Of a DNA stretch of 64,000 nt, positions 28,183 to 36,538 are shown one piece after another. A program made the position numbers and the translations under genes. Positions within the stretch are counted from its first letter, which is position 1. Every line of letters begins with the position of its first letter. Under the pieces are notes generated by a model. That model did not search any database, had not been told where the DNA came from, and was given only the letters and a program-made list of their open reading frames with translations. Source of the stretch: Alphaproteobacteria bacterium (GTDB lineage: Bacteria > Pseudomonadota > Alphaproteobacteria > RF32 > CAG-239). Where the stretch lies: NCBI GenBank assembly GCA_017484225.1, contig JAFUTN010000028.1, forward strand, positions 23,294-87,293, read 5' to 3'.

Positions 28183-30648
28183 TTAATTAATTTTATTTAA
28201 ATTTTCTCTTTCTTCGTTTGCCTTATCGCCGTTATAAATAACCATTTGCGTAAACGGAATTTCAATATTGTTCTCGGCAAATCTTTTGAAAATAAGATAA
28301 CGCAAATCACTTGGTTTAGTCCACGAAGCCCACAAATCCTTGATGTAGTAGCGCAACTCAAAATCAAGACTGCTGGCTCCGAAATCTTGGAACAAAACAT
28401 AAGGTTCAGGATAACGCAAAATGTCTTTACATTCCTTTACGCAATCCAACAAAACTTGTTTAACTTTTTCCGGATCTGAGTTATATGCCACTCCGACTTT
28501 TATTGACTGGCGAGCCATATTGTCACCGTGCGTTAAGTTTGTTACCGAACTTGAAAGAAGAGTCGCGTTAGGAATAATAACACTTGTGCGCTTAAATGTT
28601 TCCATTTCGGTTGAGCGAATATTAATTTGCTTAATTTTACCTTCTTCCCCGTTCATAATTACCCAGTCACCGACACGGAAAGGACGCTCCAGCAAAATAA
28701 TGATACCGGAAACCAAATTTTTAATTACGTCTTGCAAACCGAAACCGATACCGACAGATAAAGCACCGGCAATGAATGCGAGGTTTGTTAAGTCAATACC
28801 CATGGCTATAATTGCCAAAAGGATTGAAATAATAAAGCCGACAAAACTTACTCCGGATACGAGGGAATGTTTGATGCCGTCATCCATATCAATTTTGGCC
28901 AATACATTGTCCGAAAGCTTGCTCTTAACGATTCTCATAACCGTTAAAGAACCGAAAAATACGACAATACCTAAAGCAACGGCAATTAAAGAAATTTGAA
29001 TGCCTCCGATTTTGAAACCAAACAAGAGTCTGGTTGCTGCCTGCAACATAAAGTCACCGGGCAGTCCCCATAAGTTGAGCAAACTGAAAATAGCAATCAA
29101 AAGCAAGGTCGGATTAATAATGGCACGTAACCAAAAATCTATTTTGGCCACGACTTTTTTACTTGATTTATATTTTTTCATCAGAGGGGATAAAATGATG
29201 AGTTTTTTGATGATGTCTATCAATGAACGACGGAATACCTCAAAAATTCCGCACATGATTAGTGACAATACAATATGGCGCAAAATAAACAATGAAAGTT
29301 CAGGGTATCCGAACAATGAAGCGGCAAAAGTAACACTGCAGAACAGGTCTGTGCCTAAAATCATTTTCATACCGTGGTTCAAAATAATTTCATCTTCGCC
29401 TTGCAAAGCATTTTCTTCACCATCTGCATCATTATCGGTTTTTTCTTTAGGTGAATCAAATGCTATTTTTGCAAACCACATTAGTGAAAAAGCAGTGACA
29501 GCACACGACAGAATCATTGTAAAATGGATTGTTTCAAGAGAATATTTGGCCTCTTGAGCAATATACATTTGCGCAAGCGTGAACAAGTTAAACACGATAT
29601 ATGTGAATAACATTTTGGTAAATTTTGCCGCTTTTTCGGTGGAAACATTTACTAAACGCCATTGCGGGTAGTAAGGGGCAAAAGTCACGCGTGAAGCAGT
29701 TGCCTCACCGATAGCCATTAAGGTGCAGAAAGATATACACATTAAAACAGTTTGCAACAGGCTGCCTTCAAATATTTTGGTGCTGACCATCCAAATAATA
29801 CAGCCGATAATCAAAAAGGCAAAAATCAATCCACGAGCTATGGCAACGGCAATAGCGGCAATAACTTTGCGGTTAAAGGTCGGATTAACGATTTCGGCCT
29901 TATATCCCCAGTTATTCAGTATAAAACGTCGCAAAATGATAGCCAATGTCAGTGCGATAATTAAAACGAAGATAACAGAGGCAATGCTCAACAAAGCGTA
30001 AGAACGTTGCGATTCCGGCACGCTCATATACCAATCTATCGGAGATTTTGTTACATTCCAGAAGAAAATGGCATAAGCCTTAACACCGCTGAAAAAAACT
30101 ACCGGATTAATAAAAGCTGAGCGTTTTGTTATTAAATCTCCGTATATTTTCTGATTGCGTGCATTTAATACTTTATTGGTTAATTCTTCCAATTTTAATA
30201 ATGTTAAATCGGCCTCTTTCAGCAAACGATCCTGAGAAGACATTTCTTTTATCAGCTCAGTTCGTTGTAATGTAATAGCTTCGTCTTCGGCCTCGCCGTT
30301 TTGCGGTTCGGCACCCAAAGCATCAAGCTGTTTCTGCACAAACTTTACATTTTTTTCTATTTCTTTTTTGTAATTGACAATTAAAGTGTCTTGAGAGGTT
30401 AAAAAGGACACAAAGTCGTCTATGTCGTTTTTATCGGCATTATCGTTTTTCAAAACATCTTCTATTTGTTCAATATCTTTGTTGATTTTTTCAAAATCAA
30501 CGTCCTGTATAGATGTAACTGCTTCCAACTCAATTTTGTTGTTTGCGACGTCCGGTTTCGGGGCGGGAACATCCATGGCAAAAACGGAAGCAGCCTGTAA
30601 AAAAGCGGCAATAAATACTAAGCTTAAAATTTTGATATGTTTTAACAT
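28183..30648 (-). CDS. Large mechanosensitive channel of the MscS family (MscK/YbdG/MscM-like)
   Basis: Such channels open under membrane tension and release solutes during osmotic downshock. The 821-residue protein has a signal peptide (to about residue 24), a coiled-coil periplasmic part (to about 200), many transmembrane segments, and a C-terminal MscS core. The pore helix and beta domain are clear: IAGALSVGIGFGLQDVIKNLVSGIIILLERPFRVGDWVIMNGEEGKI, then INIRSTEMETFKRTSVIIPNATLL, and a C-terminal alpha/beta domain (residues ~725-815). The extended N-terminal region makes it MscK/MscM-like. Its start overlaps the stop of the upstream USG-1-like gene by seven bases, so the two are co-transcribed. 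Confidence 0.92.
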   Translation of the reverse strand: MLKHIKILSLVFIAAFLQAASVFAMDVPAPKPDVANNKIELEAVTSIQDVDFEKINKDIEQIEDVLKNDNADKNDIDDFVSFLTSQDTLIVNYKKEIEKNVKFVQKQLDALGAEPQNGEAEDEAITLQRTELIKEMSSQDRLLKEADLTLLKLEELTNKVLNARNQKIYGDLITKRSAFINPVVFFSGVKAYAIFFWNVTKSPIDWYMSVPESQRSYALLSIASVIFVLIIALTLAIILRRFILNNWGYKAEIVNPTFNRKVIAAIAVAIARGLIFAFLIIGCIIWMVSTKIFEGSLLQTVLMCISFCTLMAIGEATASRVTFAPYYPQWRLVNVSTEKAAKFTKMLFTYIVFNLFTLAQMYIAQEAKYSLETIHFTMILSCAVTAFSLMWFAKIAFDSPKEKTDNDADGEENALQGEDEIILNHGMKMILGTDLFCSVTFAASLFGYPELSLFILRHIVLSLIMCGIFEVFRRSLIDIIKKLIILSPLMKKYKSSKKVVAKIDFWLRAIINPTLLLIAIFSLLNLWGLPGDFMLQAATRLLFGFKIGGIQISLIAVALGIVVFFGSLTVMRIVKSKLSDNVLAKIDMDDGIKHSLVSGVSFVGFIISILLAIIAMGIDLTNLAFIAGALSVGIGFGLQDVIKNLVSGIIILLERPFRVGDWVIMNGEEGKIKQINIRSTEMETFKRTSVIIPNATLLSSSVTNLTHGDNMARQSIKVGVAYNSDPEKVKQVLLDCVKECKDILRYPEPYVLFQDFGASSLDFELRYYIKDLWASWTKPSDLRYLIFKRFAENNIEIPFTQMVIYNGDKANEERENLNKIN

Positions 30649-31664
30649 TTGACACCTATTTTTTTTATGTTCATTTGAAATAAATTATACGCATTACGTG
30701 CCGTGCAGGCGCGTAAATTGTCGGCAACACACCAAAAACTGAAACCGTTTTCAACGGAAATATCTTGTCTTAGGCGGCTTACATAAACATCATCTTCTCC
30801 TTGCACGTCATTAACGGAAACATATCCGCAGTCAACGTGTTTATCAAAAACAACCACACCTTTTGTTTCGCGCATTGCATTGCGAATTTCGTCAACGTCT
30901 ACCTCATTTTCACATTCAACGTTTACAAATTCTCCGATACCGATAAATGTAGGCACAAATGCACAATTTGCATGAACTTTTATATCAGTACCTAAAATTT
31001 TCTTAATTTCGGCATTATATGACCATTCAAATTTTGTCTCTTCGCCGATAAATTCGCTGACTTGCGGCAATACGTTAAAAGCTATTTGCTTTTTAAATAC
31101 CTGCTCATCATCTACCAACGGCTCATTCATAAAAATTTTTCTGGTTTGTGTGAATAACTCGTCCATAGCTTCTTTACCGTAAACCGAGGCGGAAACGTAG
31201 GCATTAATAACCAGTCTTGTTATTTTATTGGATTGTGTGGTTTTTTGCAAAGCTACCAGAATTTGTGTAACCTGCGGAGAAGGCAAAGCGATAATGCCTT
31301 TTTTTGCCCGATTCCAAACATCTTCATCATTAATTCCGCTGACAACTAAAGGAACATCAGTATCCATAACGTAGGCTCCGGAGCAATCAATAACTTTAAC
31401 ATTTTTGGACAGCGCCCGCGGAATATAATGTTTGGCAACTTCTTCCGAGGTCATGAAAACAGCGGCGGTTACGGAAGAAAAATCAAAATCTTCTAAATTA
31501 AAAACATCAATATCTTCATCTTCTCCGTAAGATACTTGTGTGCCGAGCGGACTGTTTGTATCTACGGCAAAAATGGTAGATGACTTTACGGAGTTTTCTT
31601 CCAAAATACTTAAAAATTCACGCCCCAAACTTCCGGTAACGCCGACAATAGCTGTTTTACTCAT
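30642..31664 (-). CDS. USG-1/aspartate-semialdehyde dehydrogenase-like protein lacking catalytic residues
   Basis: The 340-residue protein has the ASADH fold: NAD(P)-binding start KTAIVGVTGSLGREFLSIL, KVIDCSGAYVMDTDVPLVVSGIN, a dimerisation part KEAMDELFTQTRKIF and FNVLPQVSEFIGEETKFE. However, the site of the catalytic Cys (NPNCST in true enzymes) reads LPSPQVT at about residues 127-133. The substrate-binding Arg segment reads CAFVPTF, and the catalytic His segment reads GIGEFVNVE. It therefore matches the USG-1 type of non-enzymatic paralogue better than Asd. Its role is unknown. GAGAGG precedes the start. It is co-transcribed with the MscS gene, which it overlaps by seven bases. Confidence 0.85.
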   Translation of the reverse strand: MSKTAIVGVTGSLGREFLSILEENSVKSSTIFAVDTNSPLGTQVSYGEDEDIDVFNLEDFDFSSVTAAVFMTSEEVAKHYIPRALSKNVKVIDCSGAYVMDTDVPLVVSGINDEDVWNRAKKGIIALPSPQVTQILVALQKTTQSNKITRLVINAYVSASVYGKEAMDELFTQTRKIFMNEPLVDDEQVFKKQIAFNVLPQVSEFIGEETKFEWSYNAEIKKILGTDIKVHANCAFVPTFIGIGEFVNVECENEVDVDEIRNAMRETKGVVVFDKHVDCGYVSVNDVQGEDDVYVSRLRQDISVENGFSFWCVADNLRACTARNAYNLFQMNIKKIGVKC

Positions 31665-31799
31665 AACAAAACCTCTCTTTTAAAAAACTTTTTCGCCATG
31701 TTAGCCGATAAATATTTAAAATATGTATAATAAAATTATTTTTTATGAAAAATTAACTTCACTGTTATATTTTTTCTTTAATAAAGAAGGAGAAAAGTA

Positions 31800-32345
31800 A
31801 TGAAAAATTTTCTGGGTATATTGCTGGGTATTCTTTTGGTAACGTCGGGGACAAATGCTGCGGAAATTAAAGATGCCGAAAATACATTGGTAATGGAACT
31901 GAAAGACGGTAAAGTTTTGATTGAAATGTATCCGGATTTGGCTCCGAACCATGTTGCACGTATCAAAGAACTTGTGCGCAAAGGATTTTACGACGGTTTA
32001 AAGTTTCACCGTGTTATAGACGGATTTATGGCGCAAACCGGAGATCCGAAAGGAACGGGAACAGGCGGCAGCGGAAAAAAATTGAAAGCCGAATTTAGTG
32101 ATAAACACCACGGCCGAGGCACTGTTTCCATGGCCAGAACATCTGATCCGGATTCGGCAGACAGTCAATTTTTTATTTGCTTCAAAAATGCCGGTCATTT
32201 AGACGGGAAATATACCGTGTGGGGGCAGGTTATAGAAGGGATGGAGTTTGTTGATAACATAAAAAAGGGGAATGAAAATAACGGAAAAGTTACGGATCCG
32301 GATGTGATTGTTTCCTTAAAAGTTTTAGCCGATATAAAAAAATAA
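31800..32345 (+). CDS. Periplasmic cyclophilin-type peptidyl-prolyl isomerase
   Basis: This foldase isomerises Xaa-Pro bonds of exported proteins. The 181-residue protein has a signal peptide (MKNFLGILLGILLVTSGTNA) and a complete cyclophilin domain: LVRKGFYDGLKFHRVIDGFMAQTGDP with the catalytic Arg in FHRV, GRGTVSMARTSDPDSADSQFFICFKNAGHLDGKYTVWGQVIEGMEFVD. It lacks the Trp of cyclosporin-sensitive enzymes in the place where that would be expected, as is common in bacteria. AAGGAG is upstream of the ATG. It is followed by a terminator, after which a tyrosine recombinase gene begins. Confidence 0.95.
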   Translation: MKNFLGILLGILLVTSGTNAAEIKDAENTLVMELKDGKVLIEMYPDLAPNHVARIKELVRKGFYDGLKFHRVIDGFMAQTGDPKGTGTGGSGKKLKAEFSDKHHGRGTVSMARTSDPDSADSQFFICFKNAGHLDGKYTVWGQVIEGMEFVDNIKKGNENNGKVTDPDVIVSLKVLADIKK

Positions 32346-32380
32346 AATAAAAATTTTTTCTCAATTTAAATATAATCAGA

Positions 32381-32411
32381 ATGCACCGGAAAAAGGTGCA
32401 TTTTGGTTTTT
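32381..32411 (+). terminator. Intrinsic terminator after the cyclophilin gene
   Basis: ATGCACC pairs with GGTGCAT (32381-32387 with 32395-32401), followed by a T-rich run. It lies about 35 bases after the stop codon and before the recombinase gene. Confidence 0.8.
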
Positions 32412-32431
32412 TAAACTAATGGAGATAAAAA

Positions 32432-34018
32432 ATGGAAAATAAAAACGGAAAATTATTTCTTTCGGAAGATGATGTAGAAAATATTGTTGCTTTGCGAGTT
32501 AAAGAAATTCAAAAAAATATAGATAAAAAATATTTTGCAATAAAAGACAATAAACTTACTATGGATGATTTGTCCGCAACATTATTGCAAAAAAGCGATT
32601 TTTTGAAATCCGGATATTCCGGTGATTATGAAGAATTTAAAAATAATGTTGTTATCGGCTACATAAAAAAATATTTTTCAACCTTAAAAAACAGCAAAAA
32701 TATTCCGGATAAGATTCTGGATTTTTTAAATTCGGGTATTCAGGAAAAAAATATTTTATCTGCACAAAAACAACGTCCGGAATGGTTTTCCGACTTGCTT
32801 AATTATTTTCTTATGGCAGATGACTATGTGATAAATAGGGTTAAAGCCATACAAAATAACAGTCGTGACTTTTATGTGGCAGCCATTATAGAAAGGTGCC
32901 TGCGTTATATTGATGAAGAATATTTGTATAATAATGTGCGTATGCCTAATGTTAAAACACTCTGGACCGTGGCATATCAAAAATTTGAAGAATATAAAAA
33001 AACGGTAAAGGGAACGGGGGAAAACAGATTATATCAGTGCCGCAGTTGTCTGGAAGTTATTTTTGCGCTGATTAATAAAAAATACGTTGAAAGTCTTAAT
33101 GTTCATGATTGCGAATTTATTTCTTCAAAAATATACTTTTTGCCCAAAAATTATTTAAAACAAAAACTTCCGAAAGATAAAAAATTGCGTGATTATTTAT
33201 TACCGTATGCTTCGGAAAAAACAATAGCGACATCAACAGCAAAAAAATATTTGAATGTATTTAAGGAGTTTTTGGCTTTTTGCCAACGAAAAGGGTATGT
33301 TAATCAGGTGTTGAACGTGCAAATAGAAGTTCCGTCACGTAATAACGGAGCAAGTTATGACCGATTCAGCAAGAAGGAATTGATTAAGATTTTTGATGCA
33401 GATAATTATTTTTTATACAGCAATAAAAAATTTTTGTTCAGATTTTATGTGATGTTGCTGGGGCTGTATTCCGGTGCAAGGCTCAATGAATTATGTCAGA
33501 TATATTGTGATGATGTTAAAAAGCAGGGCAACATTTATTACATAGACATTAATGACAGCCGTTCCGACCAGCACCTGAAAAACAAATCTTCCAACCGTTT
33601 AATTCCCGTTCATCCAAAGTTGGTTGAAATGGGATTTATTGATTATATTAAAAAGGTTCGTGAGCAAAACAATGAAAGGGTGTTTTACCAATTTACTTAT
33701 TCCGGTCGTAATCACTATACGGATAAAATGTCAAAATGGTTCGGTCGGTATCTGGATTATTTGGGGATAGAGAGCCGTAAGAAAGTTTTTCACAGCTTTC
33801 GTCACACGGTAAAGCCGGAATTGCGTGATGCCGGTGTAAAACAAGAATATCAGAATATGATTTGCGGTTGGGAAGGGCGTGATACCGGAGAGAGGTTTTA
33901 CGGACGCAGCGTAAACCTCAAAATTTTGTATCGCGAGATATGCAAGCTGCAATACCCTTATTTAGAAGAAAGTTTTCAGAAAATAAAAGAAAAATATTTT
34001 ATCAATAATGTTCTGTAA
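32432..34018 (+). CDS. Tyrosine recombinase/phage-type integrase (lone)
   Basis: A 528-residue site-specific recombinase. The long N-terminal half (~250 residues) is helical; a SAM-like arm-binding domain (TSTAKKYLNVFKEFLAFCQRKGYV) precedes the catalytic domain. Catalytic residues are Arg in YSGARLNELCQIYCDDV, the Lys-containing hairpin near SSNRLIPVHPKLVEMGF, His-x-x-Arg in FHSFRHTVKPEL, Trp in place of the second His (ICGWEGRD), and the Tyr in ERFYGR. A GGAGA site lies seven bases before the ATG. It stands alone between a cyclophilin gene and a metallophosphoesterase gene with no other phage gene, so it may be a remnant or the integrase of a very small element. Confidence 0.92.
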   Translation: MENKNGKLFLSEDDVENIVALRVKEIQKNIDKKYFAIKDNKLTMDDLSATLLQKSDFLKSGYSGDYEEFKNNVVIGYIKKYFSTLKNSKNIPDKILDFLNSGIQEKNILSAQKQRPEWFSDLLNYFLMADDYVINRVKAIQNNSRDFYVAAIIERCLRYIDEEYLYNNVRMPNVKTLWTVAYQKFEEYKKTVKGTGENRLYQCRSCLEVIFALINKKYVESLNVHDCEFISSKIYFLPKNYLKQKLPKDKKLRDYLLPYASEKTIATSTAKKYLNVFKEFLAFCQRKGYVNQVLNVQIEVPSRNNGASYDRFSKKELIKIFDADNYFLYSNKKFLFRFYVMLLGLYSGARLNELCQIYCDDVKKQGNIYYIDINDSRSDQHLKNKSSNRLIPVHPKLVEMGFIDYIKKVREQNNERVFYQFTYSGRNHYTDKMSKWFGRYLDYLGIESRKKVFHSFRHTVKPELRDAGVKQEYQNMICGWEGRDTGERFYGRSVNLKILYREICKLQYPYLEESFQKIKEKYFINNVL

Positions 34019-34044
34019 AAAAGGAGCGGAGAAATTCTCCGCTC
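34017..34044 (-). terminator. Terminator after the metallophosphoesterase gene
   Basis: A nine-base perfect stem (GAGCGGAGA with TCTCCGCTC, 34024-34032 with 34036-34044) starts at the stop codon and is followed on the minus strand by TTTTTT. On the plus strand it follows the recombinase stop closely but has no T run. Confidence 0.8.
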
Positions 34045-35168
34045 TAAATCCGTGGTTTTAGGTTAATGATAACATATTCCGATTTTGTTCCGGTCTTAAA
34101 CTTTATTGCCCAATCAGATATCCCCGAGGTTACAATAAAATCTGTTTTATTCCTTTTTTCATGTCCGTAAATTTTGTCATTTGCGCCAATCCACTTTCCG
34201 ACATTGTTAAACGGAAAAAGTTGTCCTCCGTGAGTGTGGCCCGATACCACCAAATCAACTCCGGATTCGGCTTGATTTTTATAGTCTGCAGGTTGATGAT
34301 CGGCGGCAATTATATATCTTGCGTCATCAAGGTTTTCCATCAGCTGTTTCATTGATTTTCGCTTGCCACCCATTTCTTTTTCTACGGAAAAATCTCTTCG
34401 TCCTATGATATATAAATCATCACCTATTGAAACATTTTCATCCTTGAGAACAATGACATTGTTTTTTTGTAACTCGGATATTAATTCAGCACCGCTGAAC
34501 CCTCGGTAATCTGCACCGTAATAGCCGTTATCATGATTTCCGAATACAAAATAGATGCCGTTTTTAATTTGCATTTTACCAAGTTTTTCGCAAGATTTTA
34601 CCATATCGTCGCGCGAGGTTCCATCATCTACAAAATCTCCGGCAATAATCAAAATATCCGGATTCTGTGCCTGAATATTATCCATATTGGCAGCAAAACC
34701 TTCTGCATTAAAAGTTGTCCCGATATGTGAATCGGCAAACATTGCTATTTTTATATCATTTTTTACCTTATCGGAAAAAAATGTGTATTCGGTTTTCCAA
34801 ACATGGTGATCAGCATACCAACCGTAGGACAAAGCAAGTATGCTTATTACTATTGCGGCAAAACCGGAGTAATAGGCTTGAAAAGTTTGTCCACGCAATT
34901 TTTCAAAAATCCAAAATAAAGTGTCGCACAGCAGCCAAATCATGGCAAAATATATTGCACAGACAATGGCATTCATGTAGTTTATGGCAATTCCGATTGC
35001 GGCAAACAAACCGAATACCAAAAGAACACTTAAAGTGTTTTTATATCGGTTATTGTGTTTTGTAATATTTTCTGCCCAAGCAAATTTTCCGACACGATTG
35101 CTTAAATAAAGCAGAGACGTGCCGGTAATTGCCAAGGTTGTCCACATGATGATAATCCACATAGTCAT
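34044..35168 (-). CDS. Membrane-anchored metallophosphoesterase (YkuE/calcineurin-like)
   Basis: A 374-residue protein with about four N-terminal membrane segments (residues 1-125) and a C-terminal calcineurin-like phosphoesterase domain. The metal ligands are visible: MFADSHIGTTF (D-x-H), IIAGDFVDDG (GD-x-x-D), FVFGNHDNGYYG (GNHD), and VSGHTHGGQLFPF (GHTHGGQ). Proteins of this layout (YkuE, YaeI) act on cell-surface or lipid phosphoesters such as UDP-diacylglucosamine-type substrates or lipoprotein precursors. The exact substrate is unknown. It is convergent with the tyrosine recombinase gene, with a shared intergenic terminator. Confidence 0.9.
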   Translation of the reverse strand: MTMWIIIMWTTLAITGTSLLYLSNRVGKFAWAENITKHNNRYKNTLSVLLVFGLFAAIGIAINYMNAIVCAIYFAMIWLLCDTLFWIFEKLRGQTFQAYYSGFAAIVISILALSYGWYADHHVWKTEYTFFSDKVKNDIKIAMFADSHIGTTFNAEGFAANMDNIQAQNPDILIIAGDFVDDGTSRDDMVKSCEKLGKMQIKNGIYFVFGNHDNGYYGADYRGFSGAELISELQKNNVIVLKDENVSIGDDLYIIGRRDFSVEKEMGGKRKSMKQLMENLDDARYIIAADHQPADYKNQAESGVDLVVSGHTHGGQLFPFNNVGKWIGANDKIYGHEKRNKTDFIVTSGISDWAIKFKTGTKSEYVIINLKPRI

Positions 35169-35185
35169 CTGTCTGTTCCCGTAAA

Positions 35186-35386
35186 TTATTTCAGTTTGCC
35201 GTATTCTTCGTCACCGAATAAAATGTCATCATTAAAATGAGCAAATTCCGGCGCAAATGTTCCAAGTGAGTCGCGTCCTGCTGTTTGTGTAATTTTTTTC
35301 ATTGTTTTATCTCCGGTGTTTTCGTCGGCATGGGAATATCCGCCGCACAAAATTAATGCTAAAAAAATGTATATAAGCTTTTTCAT
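35186..35386 (-). pseudogene. Short exported peptide with the N-terminal part of a carboxymuconolactone-decarboxylase-like protein
   Basis: The 66-residue frame has a signal peptide (MKKLIYIFLALILCGGYSHA) and then ITQTAGRDSLGTFAPEFAHFNDDILFGD, which matches the start of the CMD family (TAGRD-LG-FAP-FA-LNDDVLFGEVW). The family would continue for about 80 more residues with the catalytic Cys-containing helices, but here the frame ends after EEYGKLK. So it is either a truncated gene or a peptide that keeps only this segment. It is divergent from a LysR regulator, the usual partner of CMD genes. I treat it as a likely decayed gene. Confidence 0.55.
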
Positions 35387-35497
35387 TTTAATAAATTCCT
35401 TGAATTGTTTGCCATATCAGAAGTCTAAAGCTGTTGATATGTGTAAATTTAGCAATATACCGATAAAAGTTCAAATACTTATTTCATATATTAAGAT

Positions 35498-35531
35498 ATG
35501 CTTGACAGGCATTTCAAAGTTTTTTATTTTG
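35498..35531 (+). promoter_or_regulatory. Putative LysR-box and promoter upstream of the LysR gene
   Basis: ATGC-N7-GCAT (35498-35512) fits the T-N11-A LysR-box pattern. A TTGACA -35 box (35502-35507) lies inside it, and TATTTT sits 18 bases downstream. This would allow autorepression of the regulator. Confidence 0.45.
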
Positions 35532-35557
35532 GAGGTATGTTTTAAGGAGAAAAAGTA

Positions 35558-36463
35558 ATGGAATTGCGTGTTTTAAAATATTTTCTGACGGTTGCCAATG
35601 AAGGAAATATCACCAATGCGGCAAATACTCTGCATATTACTCAACCGACACTTTCTCGCCAGATAATGGACTTGGAAGAAGAAATGCACCAAAAATTATT
35701 GATTCGCTCAAGTCATAGTGTGTCACTTACTCCTGAAGGTATGGTTTTGCGCAAACGTGCCGAAGAAATTTTGGATATGGTGGCAAAAGTTAAAGCCGAA
35801 GTGCAGGCTCAGAGTGAAGATGTGTCCGGCGATATTTTTATCGGCGGCGGTGAAACGCAGGGAATACGGACCATTGCCGAAGTTATCGGAATAATGCGCA
35901 AAAAGTTTCCGCGGATTCGTTATCATTTTCACAGCGGCAATTCACAAGATGTTTGTGAACGCTTGGATAAAGGTTTGATAGATTTTGGAATTTTGCTGCA
36001 ACCGGCAGATATTACAAAATATGAATACATGAAACTTCCGACCAAAGATGTTTGGGGTGTGGTGATGGCAAATGATATGCCGTTGGCTGAAAAATCAAAG
36101 ATTTGCAAAGAAGATTTATTTGAAAAACCGCTAATCTGTTCCAGACAAGTAATCCAAAAAACAGCCATACATAATCAATTTATTGAGTGGTTTGGGAGTG
36201 ATTTTGAAAAATTAAATATCGTTGTCACGTATAATCTTGTTTTTAATGCGGCACTTCTGGCAGAAAAGAAAATAGGCTATCTGCTGACAATAGATAAATT
36301 AATTAATAACATGGATATGCATAATTTGGTCTTCAGACCACTATACCCTTCTTTGGATTTAGGGCTTTTACTGGTGTGGAAAAAGCATCAGCTGATGTCA
36401 CCGGCGGCAAATATATTTATGCAGGAGTTGAAAAACCACATTTCCGAATCAAATTATGGATAA
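35558..36463 (+). CDS. LysR-family transcriptional regulator
   Basis: A 301-residue LTTR. The N-terminal winged helix-turn-helix is MELRVLKYFLTVANEGNITNAANTLHITQPTLSRQIMDLEEEM, and a linker helix follows. The C-terminal effector domain (residues ~90-295) has the periplasmic-binding-protein fold with GDIFIGGGETQGIRTIAEVI. This is very similar in shape to regulators that lie divergent from reductase or CMD-type genes. AAGGAG lies before the ATG. It is divergent from the truncated CMD-like peptide gene, a plausible target. The inducer is unknown. Confidence 0.93.
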   Translation: MELRVLKYFLTVANEGNITNAANTLHITQPTLSRQIMDLEEEMHQKLLIRSSHSVSLTPEGMVLRKRAEEILDMVAKVKAEVQAQSEDVSGDIFIGGGETQGIRTIAEVIGIMRKKFPRIRYHFHSGNSQDVCERLDKGLIDFGILLQPADITKYEYMKLPTKDVWGVVMANDMPLAEKSKICKEDLFEKPLICSRQVIQKTAIHNQFIEWFGSDFEKLNIVVTYNLVFNAALLAEKKIGYLLTIDKLINNMDMHNLVFRPLYPSLDLGLLLVWKKHQLMSPAANIFMQELKNHISESNYG

Positions 36464-36538
36464 CTGAGATGTTTGATTGATTTTGTTTTTATACATTCCT
36501 CTGGCTTTTTTTCCTTAAAAGTAATTATCTGTTTATCC

